Origin: Candidatus Curtissbacteria bacterium
Lineage (GTDB): Bacteria > Patescibacteriota > Microgenomatia > Curtissbacterales > GWA2-41-24
NCBI GenBank assembly: GCA_016195765.1
Contig: JACPYZ010000037.1
Span: 1 to 20,870, forward strand
Length of the DNA: 20,870 bases
Direction of reading: 5' to 3'
Positions 1-6,114 of this stretch are shown piece after piece. The notes beneath the pieces were generated by a model. The model was not told the origin of the DNA. It ran no database searches and worked only from the letters and a program-made list of their open reading frames with translations. The position numbers and the translations under genes were made by a program. How positions within the stretch are numbered: the stretch's first letter is position 1; the number at the start of each line of letters is the position of its first letter.

Positions 1-361
1 TAAGAGCATCACATTGAATAGCGCCTCTTCTTTCGCGAGCTTCTTGTCTCAACCTTTCTGAGTTGTCCTGCGAAACACGATCAACTTCGTGCAATAACTC
101 TGCACGAGCAGAAGGCTCCTGCATAATCGCTCCCAATAAAGGTTCCCAAACAGGAACTGGTGCGTCTTTGGCATATGTACCCCTCATCAGTATCTGAGAC
201 CGTTCAGACATCGCGTGAACTGCAGTTTGCCAATTAGGCTGACCCGCAAAATGCCGCCAAAAACCATCCAAAGAGGAAAGGGTTCCAAGCCTGCGCCTTA
301 CAACAGCGTTCCAGCGAGGATCCATTGTTCTTGTTTGTTCAGTTATGTTTCTTTCTGCCAT
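1..361 (-). CDS. Hypothetical protein, N-terminal 120 residues (runs off left edge)
   Basis: An open frame on the minus strand starts at ATG 361-359 and stays open to base 1, so the C-terminus is outside the window. The start is supported by a GGAG Shine-Dalgarno at 371-368, six bases upstream. The product begins MAERNITEQTRTMDPRW and is soluble, rich in Arg, Glu and Trp, with a likely amphipathic helical stretch near residues 85-115 (ELLHEVDRVSQDNSERLRQE). I see no signal peptide, membrane segment or known catalytic motif and I do not recognise the family. It sits behind a leader containing a hairpin and intrinsic terminator (382-450), which suggests conditional expression. Divergent from rplK. 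Confidence 0.7.
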   Translation of the reverse strand, partial: MAERNITEQTRTMDPRWNAVVRRRLGTLSSLDGFWRHFAGQPNWQTAVHAMSERSQILMRGTYAKDAPVPVWEPLLGAIMQEPSARAELLHEVDRVSQDNSERLRQEARERRGAIQCDAL

Positions 362-381
362 TTTTTTCTCCAATTACCATT

Positions 382-450
382 AAAAAAAGCCCCGAGGGGC
401 TTTGTGTGGTTTGTATTTAAACTAGATTTAACCTATCAAACCACACAAAG
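382..450 (-). promoter_or_regulatory. Leader hairpin plus intrinsic terminator (candidate attenuator)
   Basis: Read on the minus strand, bases 450-438 (CTTTGTGTGGTTT) pair perfectly with 412-400 (AAACCACACAAAG) across a 25-nt loop. Directly after comes AGCCCC-TC-GGGGCT (401-388) followed by a run of T to 382, a typical Rho-independent terminator. The terminator lies only ~20 nt before the start codon of the gene at 361, downstream of the candidate promoter at 524-553, so it would stop transcripts before that gene unless relieved. The two stems share only two bases, so they may stack rather than exclude each other. What would relieve termination is unknown. On the plus strand the same hairpin has only three T after it. 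Confidence 0.6.
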
Positions 451-507
451 ACAATTACCCATTACTGGGCGTGTCCATTTGATAAACGGTTTAAGTGGGT
501 TATTCAT
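436..507 (-). CDS. Possible 23-residue leader peptide
   Basis: A short frame starts at ATG 507 and ends with TGA at 438-436, inside the 5' arm of the leader hairpin at 450-438. It would encode a 23-mer starting MNNPLKPFIKWTRPV and ending in two Cys and two Val. The frame is open further upstream (residues reading DKFASIVH) to a stop near 550, so it could instead be the remnant C-terminus of a lost gene. No Shine-Dalgarno is visible. Its position, ending within the hairpin before a terminator, is what one expects of a translated attenuator leader. Coding status is uncertain. Confidence 0.25.
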   Translation of the reverse strand: MNNPLKPFIKWTRPVMGNCLCVV

Positions 508-523
508 GTGCACAATTGAGGCA

Positions 524-553
524 AATTTATCATAAACATCATGGCTGAGTCAA
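524..553 (-). promoter_or_regulatory. Candidate sigma-70-type promoter for the leftmost gene
   Basis: On the minus strand TTGACT (553-548) is followed after 18 bases by TAAATT (529-524). The -35 matches 5/6 and the -10 matches 4/6. It would give a leader of roughly 155 nt carrying the hairpin-terminator described at 382-450. Confidence 0.4.
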
Positions 554-604
554 TTGTTCGTGCAGTTGTTGCCTTTTACAGTTCCTTCCATTAAAATACC
601 TCCA

Positions 605-626
605 GTCGCGTATGCGACGTTTTTTT
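605..626 (+). terminator. Hairpin with U-tract immediately upstream of rplK
   Basis: GTCGC (605-609), loop GTAT, GCGAC (614-618), then G and seven T (620-626). This is the architecture of an intrinsic terminator, but it ends only three bases before the GTG start of rplK at 630. It may terminate an upstream transcript or act as an attenuator in the L11-L1 leader. A five-pair stem is short, so efficiency is uncertain. Confidence 0.5.
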
Positions 627-629
627 ACT

Positions 630-1055
630 GTGGCAAAGAAGATTAAAACATTCATTAAACTCAACGTTCCAGGCGGTACCGCTACCGCAGCTCCACCTGT
701 GGGAACTGCTCTTGGCCCCCATGGCTTGCCTATTATGGACTTTGTCAAAAGTTTTAACGAAAGAACGGCAGATCAAAAAGGCAACATTCTGCCAGTTGTG
801 ATCACGGTTTACGAAGACAGAACTTTTAGCTTTATTATTAAAAAACCGCCAGTTGCCGAAATGATTAAAAAAACTTTGGGTTTGCAAAAAGCATCGCCAA
901 CACCAGGCAAGCAGATTGTTGCCAAACTCACTAAATCGCAAGCACAGAAAATTGCCGAAGATAAAATGGAAGACTTGAACACCAAAAACATCGAAGCCGC
1001 AATCAGGATCGTCCAAGGAGTGGCAAGGAGCATGGGAATCGAGGCAGTAGAATAA
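630..1055 (+). CDS. rplK: 50S ribosomal protein L11 (uL11)
   Basis: Large-subunit protein of the GTPase-associated centre that binds 23S rRNA with L10. From GTG at 630 the product is 141 residues, the usual family length, and starts MAKKIKTFIKLNVPGGTA. The proline/glycine-rich N-terminal motif (PPVGTALGPHG) and the MDFVKSFNERT segment are diagnostic. The C-terminal RNA-binding domain is present, ending IVQGVARSMGIEAVE. An ATG at 612 would add six residues (MRRFFT) but lies in the loop of the 605-626 hairpin, so GTG is preferred. No Shine-Dalgarno is visible. The gene ends one base before the L1 start, so the two are co-transcribed. No secE or nusG is upstream, unlike the common bacterial arrangement. 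Confidence 0.95.
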   Translation: MAKKIKTFIKLNVPGGTATAAPPVGTALGPHGLPIMDFVKSFNERTADQKGNILPVVITVYEDRTFSFIIKKPPVAEMIKKTLGLQKASPTPGKQIVAKLTKSQAQKIAEDKMEDLNTKNIEAAIRIVQGVARSMGIEAVE

Positions 1056-1056
1056 A

Positions 1057-1925
1057 GTGGGTACAACTAAAGTAAAAGTTATTGATCTTTCGAGCGACAC
1101 ACCAGAAGTTAAGGCTTCGAGAAAAGCCGCTTCTAAAATGCGCCCTTCTATCAACACGGAAGAAGTCAGAGTAGAAAAGCCTGCTAAAAAACGCCCGGAG
1201 ATTGCAACCGCTGAAGAAAGCCAAGCTCCTAAAATAGGCGCCAAACAAAAAGCCAAAGAAATAGCAACAGGAGCCGCAGTTGCACCCGCTGCCAAGACGC
1301 GTCCACATGGTAAAAAATACCAAAAAGCACTTGAAAGCGTCGAGAAAGATAAATCTTACAGCGCCAAAGAAGCAATTGCACTTCTGGGAAAAACCAGTTA
1401 CACAAAGTTTGACCCAACCGTTGAAGTGCACATTAATGTAAGTGTTAAAAACATTCGAGGCAGCGTTAATTTTCCTCATGCTATTGGACCAAAGAAAGAA
1501 AAAAAATATTTAGTATTTATGTAATTATTGCCGGCGATTCTACAATTGATGATATTGCCACAGGCAAACTTAAACCGGGAAAAGATTTTAATTCTGTTAT
1601 CGCCGCACCAAAATTTATGCCACAAATGGCAAAAATTGCCAGAGTCTTGGGACCGGCTGGCATGATGCCTAACCCTAAAAACGGCACCATTTCTGACGAA
1701 CCGGAAAAAACAATCGGCGAAGGAACCAGCGATTCTTTTGAATTTAGAAGCGATCCAATGGCACCAATTGTTCATTTAAAACTGGGTAAACTTTCCGCAA
1801 AACCCGAGGAAATTGAAGACAACTTAAAAGCACTGGTTGCGGTAATCGGACCAACAAAAGTCAAAAAAGCTGTCCTAACAAGCACAATGTCTCCAGCGCT
1901 TAAGTTAGACATTTCCAGCCTCTAG
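1057..1925 (+). CDS. rplA: 50S ribosomal protein L1 (uL1), frameshifted with an internal gap
   Basis: L1 forms the L1 stalk of the large subunit and often represses the L11-L1 mRNA. It starts at GTG 1057, one base after rplK. A charged N-terminal extension of about 85 residues precedes the L1 core (KKYQKALESVEKDKSYSAKE). Frame 1 runs through VNFPHAIGPKK to a stop at 1522-1524. The L1 sequence resumes in another frame from about 1521 (VIIAGDSTIDDIATGKL) through the signature ARVLGPAGMMPNPKNGT to the end at 1925. Compared with the family, roughly 15-20 residues that should follow KYLVF are missing, so this looks like a small deletion with frameshift rather than a clean slip. An A8 tract at 1499-1506 fits a -1 slippery site (A AAA AAA in frame), but slippage alone would not restore the missing residues. 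Either an assembly error or a decaying gene; some CPR lineages are known to lack L1. Confidence 0.85.
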
Positions 1926-1944
1926 TTTTTACCTTTCTAATCTA

Positions 1945-1974
1945 TTGACAAGGATCAAGCCTATTTGATACCTT
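1945..1974 (+). promoter_or_regulatory. Promoter for the acidic microprotein
   Basis: A perfect TTGACA (1945-1950) is followed after 18 bases by TACCTT (1969-1974). It lies just past the end of rplA and 115 bases before the 2090 start, giving a leader of about 110 nt that contains a local hairpin around 2008-2028 (AATTCTT/AAGAATT). Confidence 0.5.
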
Positions 1975-2089
1975 TTGGGCACTTTAACGAGAAAGGCCTG
2001 CACCCCAATTCTTATTCTAAAGAATTTGGCGCGTCCCAAAACTGGACACAAGCGCAAGAGCCGTTTCAAAAAAAAGGAGGTGACTTATT

Positions 2090-2188
2090 ATGATGGATGA
2101 CGACGACACAAAAAAAGACGAAGATATGGAAGACGACGACAAAGACAAGGAAGAGGATGATAAAGAAAAAGAAGAGGGATCAGAATAA
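2090..2188 (+). CDS. 32-residue highly acidic microprotein
   Basis: ATG 2090 (or the next codon, ATG 2093) to TAA 2186-2188. The start is set by an essentially perfect Shine-Dalgarno, AAGGAGGTGA, beginning at 2075, the strongest in the window. The product has 20 Asp/Glu, 6 Lys and almost no hydrophobic residue in 32 positions (start MMDDDDTKKDEDMEDDD), so it should be unstructured with a net charge near -14. It has its own upstream promoter and its own terminator at 2201-2247, so it appears to be an independent transcription unit. I do not know its function. A cation- or protein-binding polyanion, a decoy for basic proteins, or a leader-type regulator are guesses. Too short for routine gene callers. 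Confidence 0.7.
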   Translation: MMDDDDTKKDEDMEDDDKDKEEDDKEKEEGSE

Positions 2189-2200
2189 TTGAAAAATATT

Positions 2201-2247
2201 AAAGCCTCAGGGACAAATGCGCTATAGCTTTGCTTTGAGGCTTTTTT
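2201..2247 (+). terminator. Rho-independent terminator after the microprotein
   Basis: AAAGCCTCA (2201-2209) pairs with TGAGGCTTT (2236-2244) across a 26-nt loop, and the T-run continues to 2247. The candidate TTG start of the next gene overlaps the T-run at 2246. Confidence 0.7.
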
Positions 2248-3382
2248 GTGGGCTAATATTAAACTTATTAAAAACACTGCAGCAATAAGTACTTATATAG
2301 TTCTGGGCCTGCTTATTGTCTTGCCACTTTTTTTAGTACCCCCATTGCATGTTCTTGCTTACGAACTACCGAAAGTTATTGTGTTTTACATTTCAACTTT
2401 AATTCTTTTTGTTTTTAACTTTAAAAATAGAAAGGTTAAATTTTCTAAATTCGATCTGTTGCTAATATTTATTTTGGGAATTTCCACCATTAGTCTGGCT
2501 GTTAATTTTTCGCCCATTACTTTGTTTGGAAATCTTTTTCGCCTACAAGGAACTCTGACACTTTGGTTTTTACTTTTATTTGCCTACACGACAAAAAACT
2601 TTAAAATACAAATTCCCCAAAACCTTGTTTTACAAGGCTTGTCTTCCCTACTATTTTTACAATTCTTTTTGGGAGCAACTGACGCTGGTAGATATGCAGG
2701 AACCTTAGGTGAACCGAACGCCTTGGGTGCAACTGTGCTTTTTCTTTGGCCACTGGCGTTTTTTGCAAAAGTAAAAAACGGCCACAGTTTTTTACTTAAG
2801 GTTTATCCTCTGGTGCTTGTTGTCACGATGCTTACGTTAAGTGGATCGAAGTCAGCATTGCTGGGTTTTGCAGCTCAAGCAATGTTTTATGTTTTAACAA
2901 GACTTAAAGTTGCCTATAAAAAATCTTTGGTGATGGTCACGGTTTTAATTGTGACAGCAATACTGGCAGCACCTTCTTTTAAAATTTCCGGCAATTTTTA
3001 TGAAAACAGAATCGCCATTTGGAAAACCGCAGCATACGCCGCTTTTGGTTCCCCCATCTACGGTTTCGGTTTTGGCAATATTGCTAAACCGTTTCACCAA
3101 ACAGCGCATTACCTCAGCAACTCTGTCCAATGGACATTTGTAGACAGTGCCCACAATATAATTCTTGACTGGTGGCTGCAAGGAGGTGTGTTGGGGCTTT
3201 TGGCAATTTCGTATTTACTAGCAACAACTACAAAAAACTTTTCGCAAAATAAAAACCGGCAATATCTAATTTGTTTTATCGGCATATTTACTGTTCTTGT
3301 TTTTAACCCTGCCAGCATTGTTAATCTAATTGCTTTTTGGTGGCTTGTTGGACAAAACGCGCGAAGTGAACTTGACATTTAG
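2246..3382 (+). CDS. O-antigen ligase/polymerase-like membrane protein (Wzy/WaaL superfamily)
   Basis: A 378-residue, very hydrophobic protein with about ten predicted membrane segments. Around residues 250-310 it has the hallmark large periplasmic loop: ENRIAIWKTA, then SPIYGFGFGN, then AHNIILDWWLQGGVLG. This R...W...G.G...HN...G..G pattern is typical of the O-antigen ligase family, which polymerises or transfers lipid-linked glycans at the outer face of the membrane. The C-terminal helix motif (FNPASIVNLIAFWWLV) also fits. The start is uncertain: TTG 2246 is the first in-frame start and overlaps the preceding terminator; GAGG at 2237-2240, five bases upstream, could be its ribosome site. 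It fits the glycan theme of the minus-strand genes to the right. Slightly short for the family. Whether it is ligase or polymerase cannot be told from sequence. Confidence 0.8.
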   Translation: MWANIKLIKNTAAISTYIVLGLLIVLPLFLVPPLHVLAYELPKVIVFYISTLILFVFNFKNRKVKFSKFDLLLIFILGISTISLAVNFSPITLFGNLFRLQGTLTLWFLLLFAYTTKNFKIQIPQNLVLQGLSSLLFLQFFLGATDAGRYAGTLGEPNALGATVLFLWPLAFFAKVKNGHSFLLKVYPLVLVVTMLTLSGSKSALLGFAAQAMFYVLTRLKVAYKKSLVMVTVLIVTAILAAPSFKISGNFYENRIAIWKTAAYAAFGSPIYGFGFGNIAKPFHQTAHYLSNSVQWTFVDSAHNIILDWWLQGGVLGLLAISYLLATTTKNFSQNKNRQYLICFIGIFTVLVFNPASIVNLIAFWWLVGQNARSELDI

Positions 3383-3411
3383 ATCGCCTTACCCCAACAA
3401 TAAAACTAACG

Positions 3412-4781
3412 ATGAAAAAAGGTGCTGCCCACCTACTCGCTATAATTCTTGTTCTTGTCACAATTGGTGTAATAATTTCTGCCAAAAGTTTTGCAAGCAA
3501 CGATAGTCCGGTTGGAAGATTACTTTCGACGCTCGGAGCAGGGCCTGCATCAGTCGCCACCCCACCACCATCATCAAGCGCCGTTATCGGTTCTTTTACC
3601 CCAGATAAAAATTACACAGGCCCAGACCAAGCGAGTGCTCAATCTGTAAACGGATGCCTTACAACTGGTAACCAAAAAGGCACTGGTGCCGTTAGGTTTT
3701 CTTGGTCTGTAAGTGGCGCAACGGGAGTGTATGTTACTTGGAGCGGAAACTTGAGTGGTAGATTCCCAACAGCCGGAACCACCACCGCTCCTTTTGTTAT
3801 TTCAGGATTCACTTCTGGCAACACATATAGCGCAGTACTCCATGCTGTCAATGGCAGCAGGGAAACAACCGCCACAAATGTTTTTGTTGTAAATAACTGT
3901 GGCGCAGCTCAACCAACAATCACCTCTTTCACAATCGACAAAAATTACACGGGTTATGTGATCTTTCGGGCAGATGGCCCAACCCCGGCACCACGACTGC
4001 TCCATTTGTAATTTCGGGCTGGACACCAGGCAGGACTTATAGCGTAGTACTACATGCGGTCAACGGAACAAGCGAGGTAATAAGCCAAAGTTCGTTTGTT
4101 GCAAATAGTTGCGTAAGCCAACCAATAATCGCCTCATTTACTGTTGATAAAAACTACAACGGCTACGACCAAGCCTACGCCTATTCTAGCAACGGTTGTT
4201 TAATAAATGGCAACCAAATTGGCAAAGGTGCAATTAGGTTTTCTTGGAGTGCCACAAACACAACAGGTTTGTATGTAACCTGGTCCGGCGACCTTTCCGG
4301 CAGATGGCCCGGCTATGGCACAACAACAGCCCCATTTGTGATTTCAGGCTGGACCCCTGGCCGCACATACACAGCCGTGTTGCATGCTGTAAACGGTTCA
4401 ACCGAGGTAATAAGCCAAACTAGTTTTACGACCAATAACTGCACCACGCCACTTTCGATTTCGGCGTTCACGGCCGACAAAAACTACTATGGATATGACC
4501 AAGCCGGCGCTTATTCCAACAATGGCTGCCTTACAAACGGCAATCAAAAAGGCAGCGGCGCTGTAAGATTCACCTGGACCGTTTCGGGAACCAATAACGT
4601 GTACGTAACCTGGAGCGGTAATTTGAGCGGCAGATGGCCCGGCTATGGCACAACAACAGCCCCATTTGTAATTTCAGGTTGGACTCGCAATTCCTACTAC
4701 ACAGCAACCCTGCACGCTGTCGGTCCAACAGGTCAAGAAGTCACAAGAGTAACTTCTTTTGTAATTAACAATTGTTTCTAA
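3412..4781 (+). CDS. Secreted tandem-repeat protein, frameshifted in repeat 2
   Basis: ATG 3412 starts a protein with an N-terminal signal or anchor (AAHLLAIILVLVTIGVIISA) and a short Pro/Ser linker. Four copies follow of a domain of ~110 residues built as DKNYxGYDQA, NGCL, RFSWxxS, YVTWSGxLSGRWP, TTTAPFVISGW, LHAVNG and a closing NNC. Each full copy has two Cys (NGC and NNC), suggesting one disulfide in an Ig- or FN3-like beta-sandwich exposed outside the cell. Repeats begin near 3589, 3922, 4131 and 4461. Repeat 2 lacks 121 bp relative to its sisters between 3956 and 3960. This shifts the frame, so the first frame stops at 4011 and the rest continues in frame to TAA at 4779-4781. Function is unknown; adhesion or a surface layer is plausible. 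It lies 29 bases after the O-antigen-ligase-like gene. Confidence 0.75.
3589..4781 (+). repeat. Four tandem ~330-bp coding repeats
   Basis: Spacing between matching codons is 333 bp from repeat 1 to 2 and 330 bp from 3 to 4. Bases 4298-4339 and 4628-4669 are identical over 42 nt, exactly 330 bp apart, which points to recent duplication or conversion between repeats 3 and 4. Repeat 1 is the most divergent at DNA level and repeat 2 is internally deleted. Confidence 0.85.
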
Positions 4782-4830
4782 GAAATTTTGATTTTGCAAT
4801 TTTTTTGTGGGAAAATAGCAACATATAGCT

Positions 4831-5388
4831 ATGGGGCATACTCCTACAGAGGCGCGTTGGGCTGAATTTGCACCTTTAGCAGACCCAACAGAGTTTATGC
4901 GCACAACAGCAGATCTTTTGGTGAGAAACTGTACCAAGTTCTTGCAAGAAGGCTCTTCTCATAGGTCAATTAGAATTTTAAAAGGAACAGGTATAGGCAA
5001 ACCTCCGGAACGATACTTTCTGGAGATTCCAGAAGAAGGGATACATTGGGAAGGTTTTGCAGATCAAGATTCTGCTCCACAAGAATTTGCACACCCAAGC
5101 CTTGACCAAATAGATCTGTATGATGTCCCAATCGAGATTCCAATGAAGGGCACGACAAAAACTTTTCAGGCATCACTTTTATTCGAGCCGGAACACATTG
5201 GTACCAACCAAGAAATCCAAATCGAAATTGATGGCTTAGACGAAGCAGATAATATGCCAGATTTCTTATTAAGAAGTGCCATCAAAGATCATGTAGAAAA
5301 AGTCACTGCTTTTCTTAAAGAACATCCAAGAATTCCCGCCAAGCCAGAACACATACCTCGTCCCAAAAGAGACCTTGACATCGCTTAG
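4831..5388 (+). CDS. Hypothetical soluble protein, 185 residues
   Basis: ATG 4831 to TAG 5386-5388. The product is soluble, acidic overall, without signal peptide or membrane segment. It shows alternating beta-like stretches (ERYFLEIPEEGIHWEGF, FQASLLFEPEHI, EIQIEIDGL) followed by a helical C-terminal part (FLLRSAIKDHVEKVTAFLKE) and a proline-rich basic tail. I do not recognise the family. No Shine-Dalgarno is seen. It sits between the secreted repeat protein and the L10 leader, and the promoter for the L10-L12 operon overlaps its 3' end. Codon pattern is like its neighbours, so it appears to be a real gene. Confidence 0.7.
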   Translation: MGHTPTEARWAEFAPLADPTEFMRTTADLLVRNCTKFLQEGSSHRSIRILKGTGIGKPPERYFLEIPEEGIHWEGFADQDSAPQEFAHPSLDQIDLYDVPIEIPMKGTTKTFQASLLFEPEHIGTNQEIQIEIDGLDEADNMPDFLLRSAIKDHVEKVTAFLKEHPRIPAKPEHIPRPKRDLDIA

Positions 5389-5404
5389 CTTATTCCCGTA
5401 AACT
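5375..5404 (+). promoter_or_regulatory. Promoter of the rplJ-rplL operon
   Basis: A perfect TTGACA (5375-5380), an 18-base spacer, then TAAACT (5399-5404). It overlaps the last codons of the upstream gene and places the start of transcription near 5411, at the 5' edge of the L10 leader. Confidence 0.6.
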
Positions 5405-5535
5405 ACACAAAGTCCGAAGACCGTGGGAGTCTGTGCAAACCATTTTGGGAGACTTAATTAACCTACGCAGGCGAAGCCATTTAATCTCTTCTCCTGGCGC
5501 TTTTGATAAGCGCTTTTTCTTTGGCCAATTTAAAA
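5405..5535 (+). ncRNA. Ribosomal protein L10 leader (cis-regulatory RNA)
   Basis: The segment carries the recognisable L10-leader elements: GTCCGAAGACCGTGGGAG near 5412-5430, a CTTAATTAACC stretch near 5453, and CCTACGCAGGCG near 5462-5473. In known systems this RNA folds to a kink-turn-type site bound by the L10(L12)n complex, so surplus L10/L12 represses its own operon. The leader ends in a terminator-like hairpin at 5497-5520, which suggests control by transcription attenuation, as in Firmicutes, rather than only translation. Recognition is from memory of the family consensus; a covariance search was not run. Confidence 0.8.
5497..5520 (+). terminator. Attenuator hairpin in the L10 leader
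   Basis: GCGCTT (5497-5502), loop TTGAT, AAGCGC (5508-5513), followed by five T, C and further T. It stands 16 bases before the rplJ ATG and is best read as the regulated terminator of the L10 leader. Confidence 0.65.
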
Positions 5536-6114
5536 ATGGACCAAAAACACAAATCGGCATTTGAAGTTAAAAAAGAAGCAGTTGTCACGCTGACTGAAAA
5601 AGTTGGTCGCGCCAAAACAATCGCTTTTGCCAAATATCATGGCTTAACCGTCAATCAAATCGGTGCATTGCGCCAAACGATTAAAGCAGGCGGCGGCGAA
5701 ATGTTAGTTGCCAAAAACACTCTGATTAAGCGCGCACTTTTGAAAAATAACCTGGAAGCCCCCAAAGAAGATTTACTAGGTCCAATTGCCACTATCCTTT
5801 CTTATGAGGACGAAATTGCGCCAATCAAAGCAGTCGCCGATTCCAGTAAAAAACTCGGATTCCCAACTTTTGTATTTGGATTTTTTGGCTCACGAAAGTT
5901 AGATGTAAGTGGCTTGGATGCCCTTGCCAAAATCCCTGGCCGCGATGTTTTGCAAGGTCAAGTCGTCGGCACGCTTGTAAGCCCCATTAGAGGCATCGTG
6001 ACCGTCTTAAACGCCAATATCAGGAACAGAGGCAAAACCAGCCAAGGAAGTTTCTGGCAAAGTTGGCGACATCATGAAAGATATCGAAAAACTTACTGTT
6101 TTAGAACTTTCTGA
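5536..6114 (+). CDS. rplJ: 50S ribosomal protein L10 (uL10), C-terminus altered
   Basis: L10 anchors L12 dimers to the ribosomal stalk base. ATG 5536 gives MDQKHKSAFEVKKEAV and the family motifs YHGLTVNQIGALRQ, VAKNTLIKRAL and LLGPIATILS. An ATG-like codon at 5503 lies in the attenuator and is rejected. Normal L10 sequence continues to VTVLNANIRN (codon ending near 6027), where the L12-binding C-terminal helix should run on for a dozen or more residues. Instead the frame continues as unrelated residues (RGKTSQGSFWQSW) to a stop at 6112-6114, deep inside rplL. Over this tail another frame, the one used by rplL, has the coding-like pattern (EAKPAKEVSGKVGDI). This suggests that a segment spanning the end of rplJ and the start of rplL is missing from the sequence. 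The true L10 end is therefore not in the window. Confidence 0.9.
   Translation: MDQKHKSAFEVKKEAVVTLTEKVGRAKTIAFAKYHGLTVNQIGALRQTIKAGGGEMLVAKNTLIKRALLKNNLEAPKEDLLGPIATILSYEDEIAPIKAVADSSKKLGFPTFVFGFFGSRKLDVSGLDALAKIPGRDVLQGQVVGTLVSPIRGIVTVLNANIRNRGKTSQGSFWQSWRHHERYRKTYCFRTF

Noticed and set aside
541..594. Plus-strand 17-codon frame MAESIVRAVVAFYSSFH before rplK
   Set aside because: No ribosome site at a workable distance and too short to judge; it could be an L11-operon leader peptide but nothing supports it.
591..1479. Long minus-strand frames opposite rplK and rplA
   Set aside because: They are complements of well-recognised ribosomal genes and have Cys/Phe-rich, non-protein-like composition.
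1499..1524. Pure programmed -1 frameshift as the explanation for split L1
   Set aside because: The heptamer is right, but family residues are missing after it and no downstream stimulator was identified, so a deletion is needed anyway.
4780..4830. T-run TTTTTTT followed by GTGGG near 4801 as a terminator matching the one at 2242
   Set aside because: Only a weak AT stem precedes it; the resemblance to the earlier T-run and GTGGG is short.
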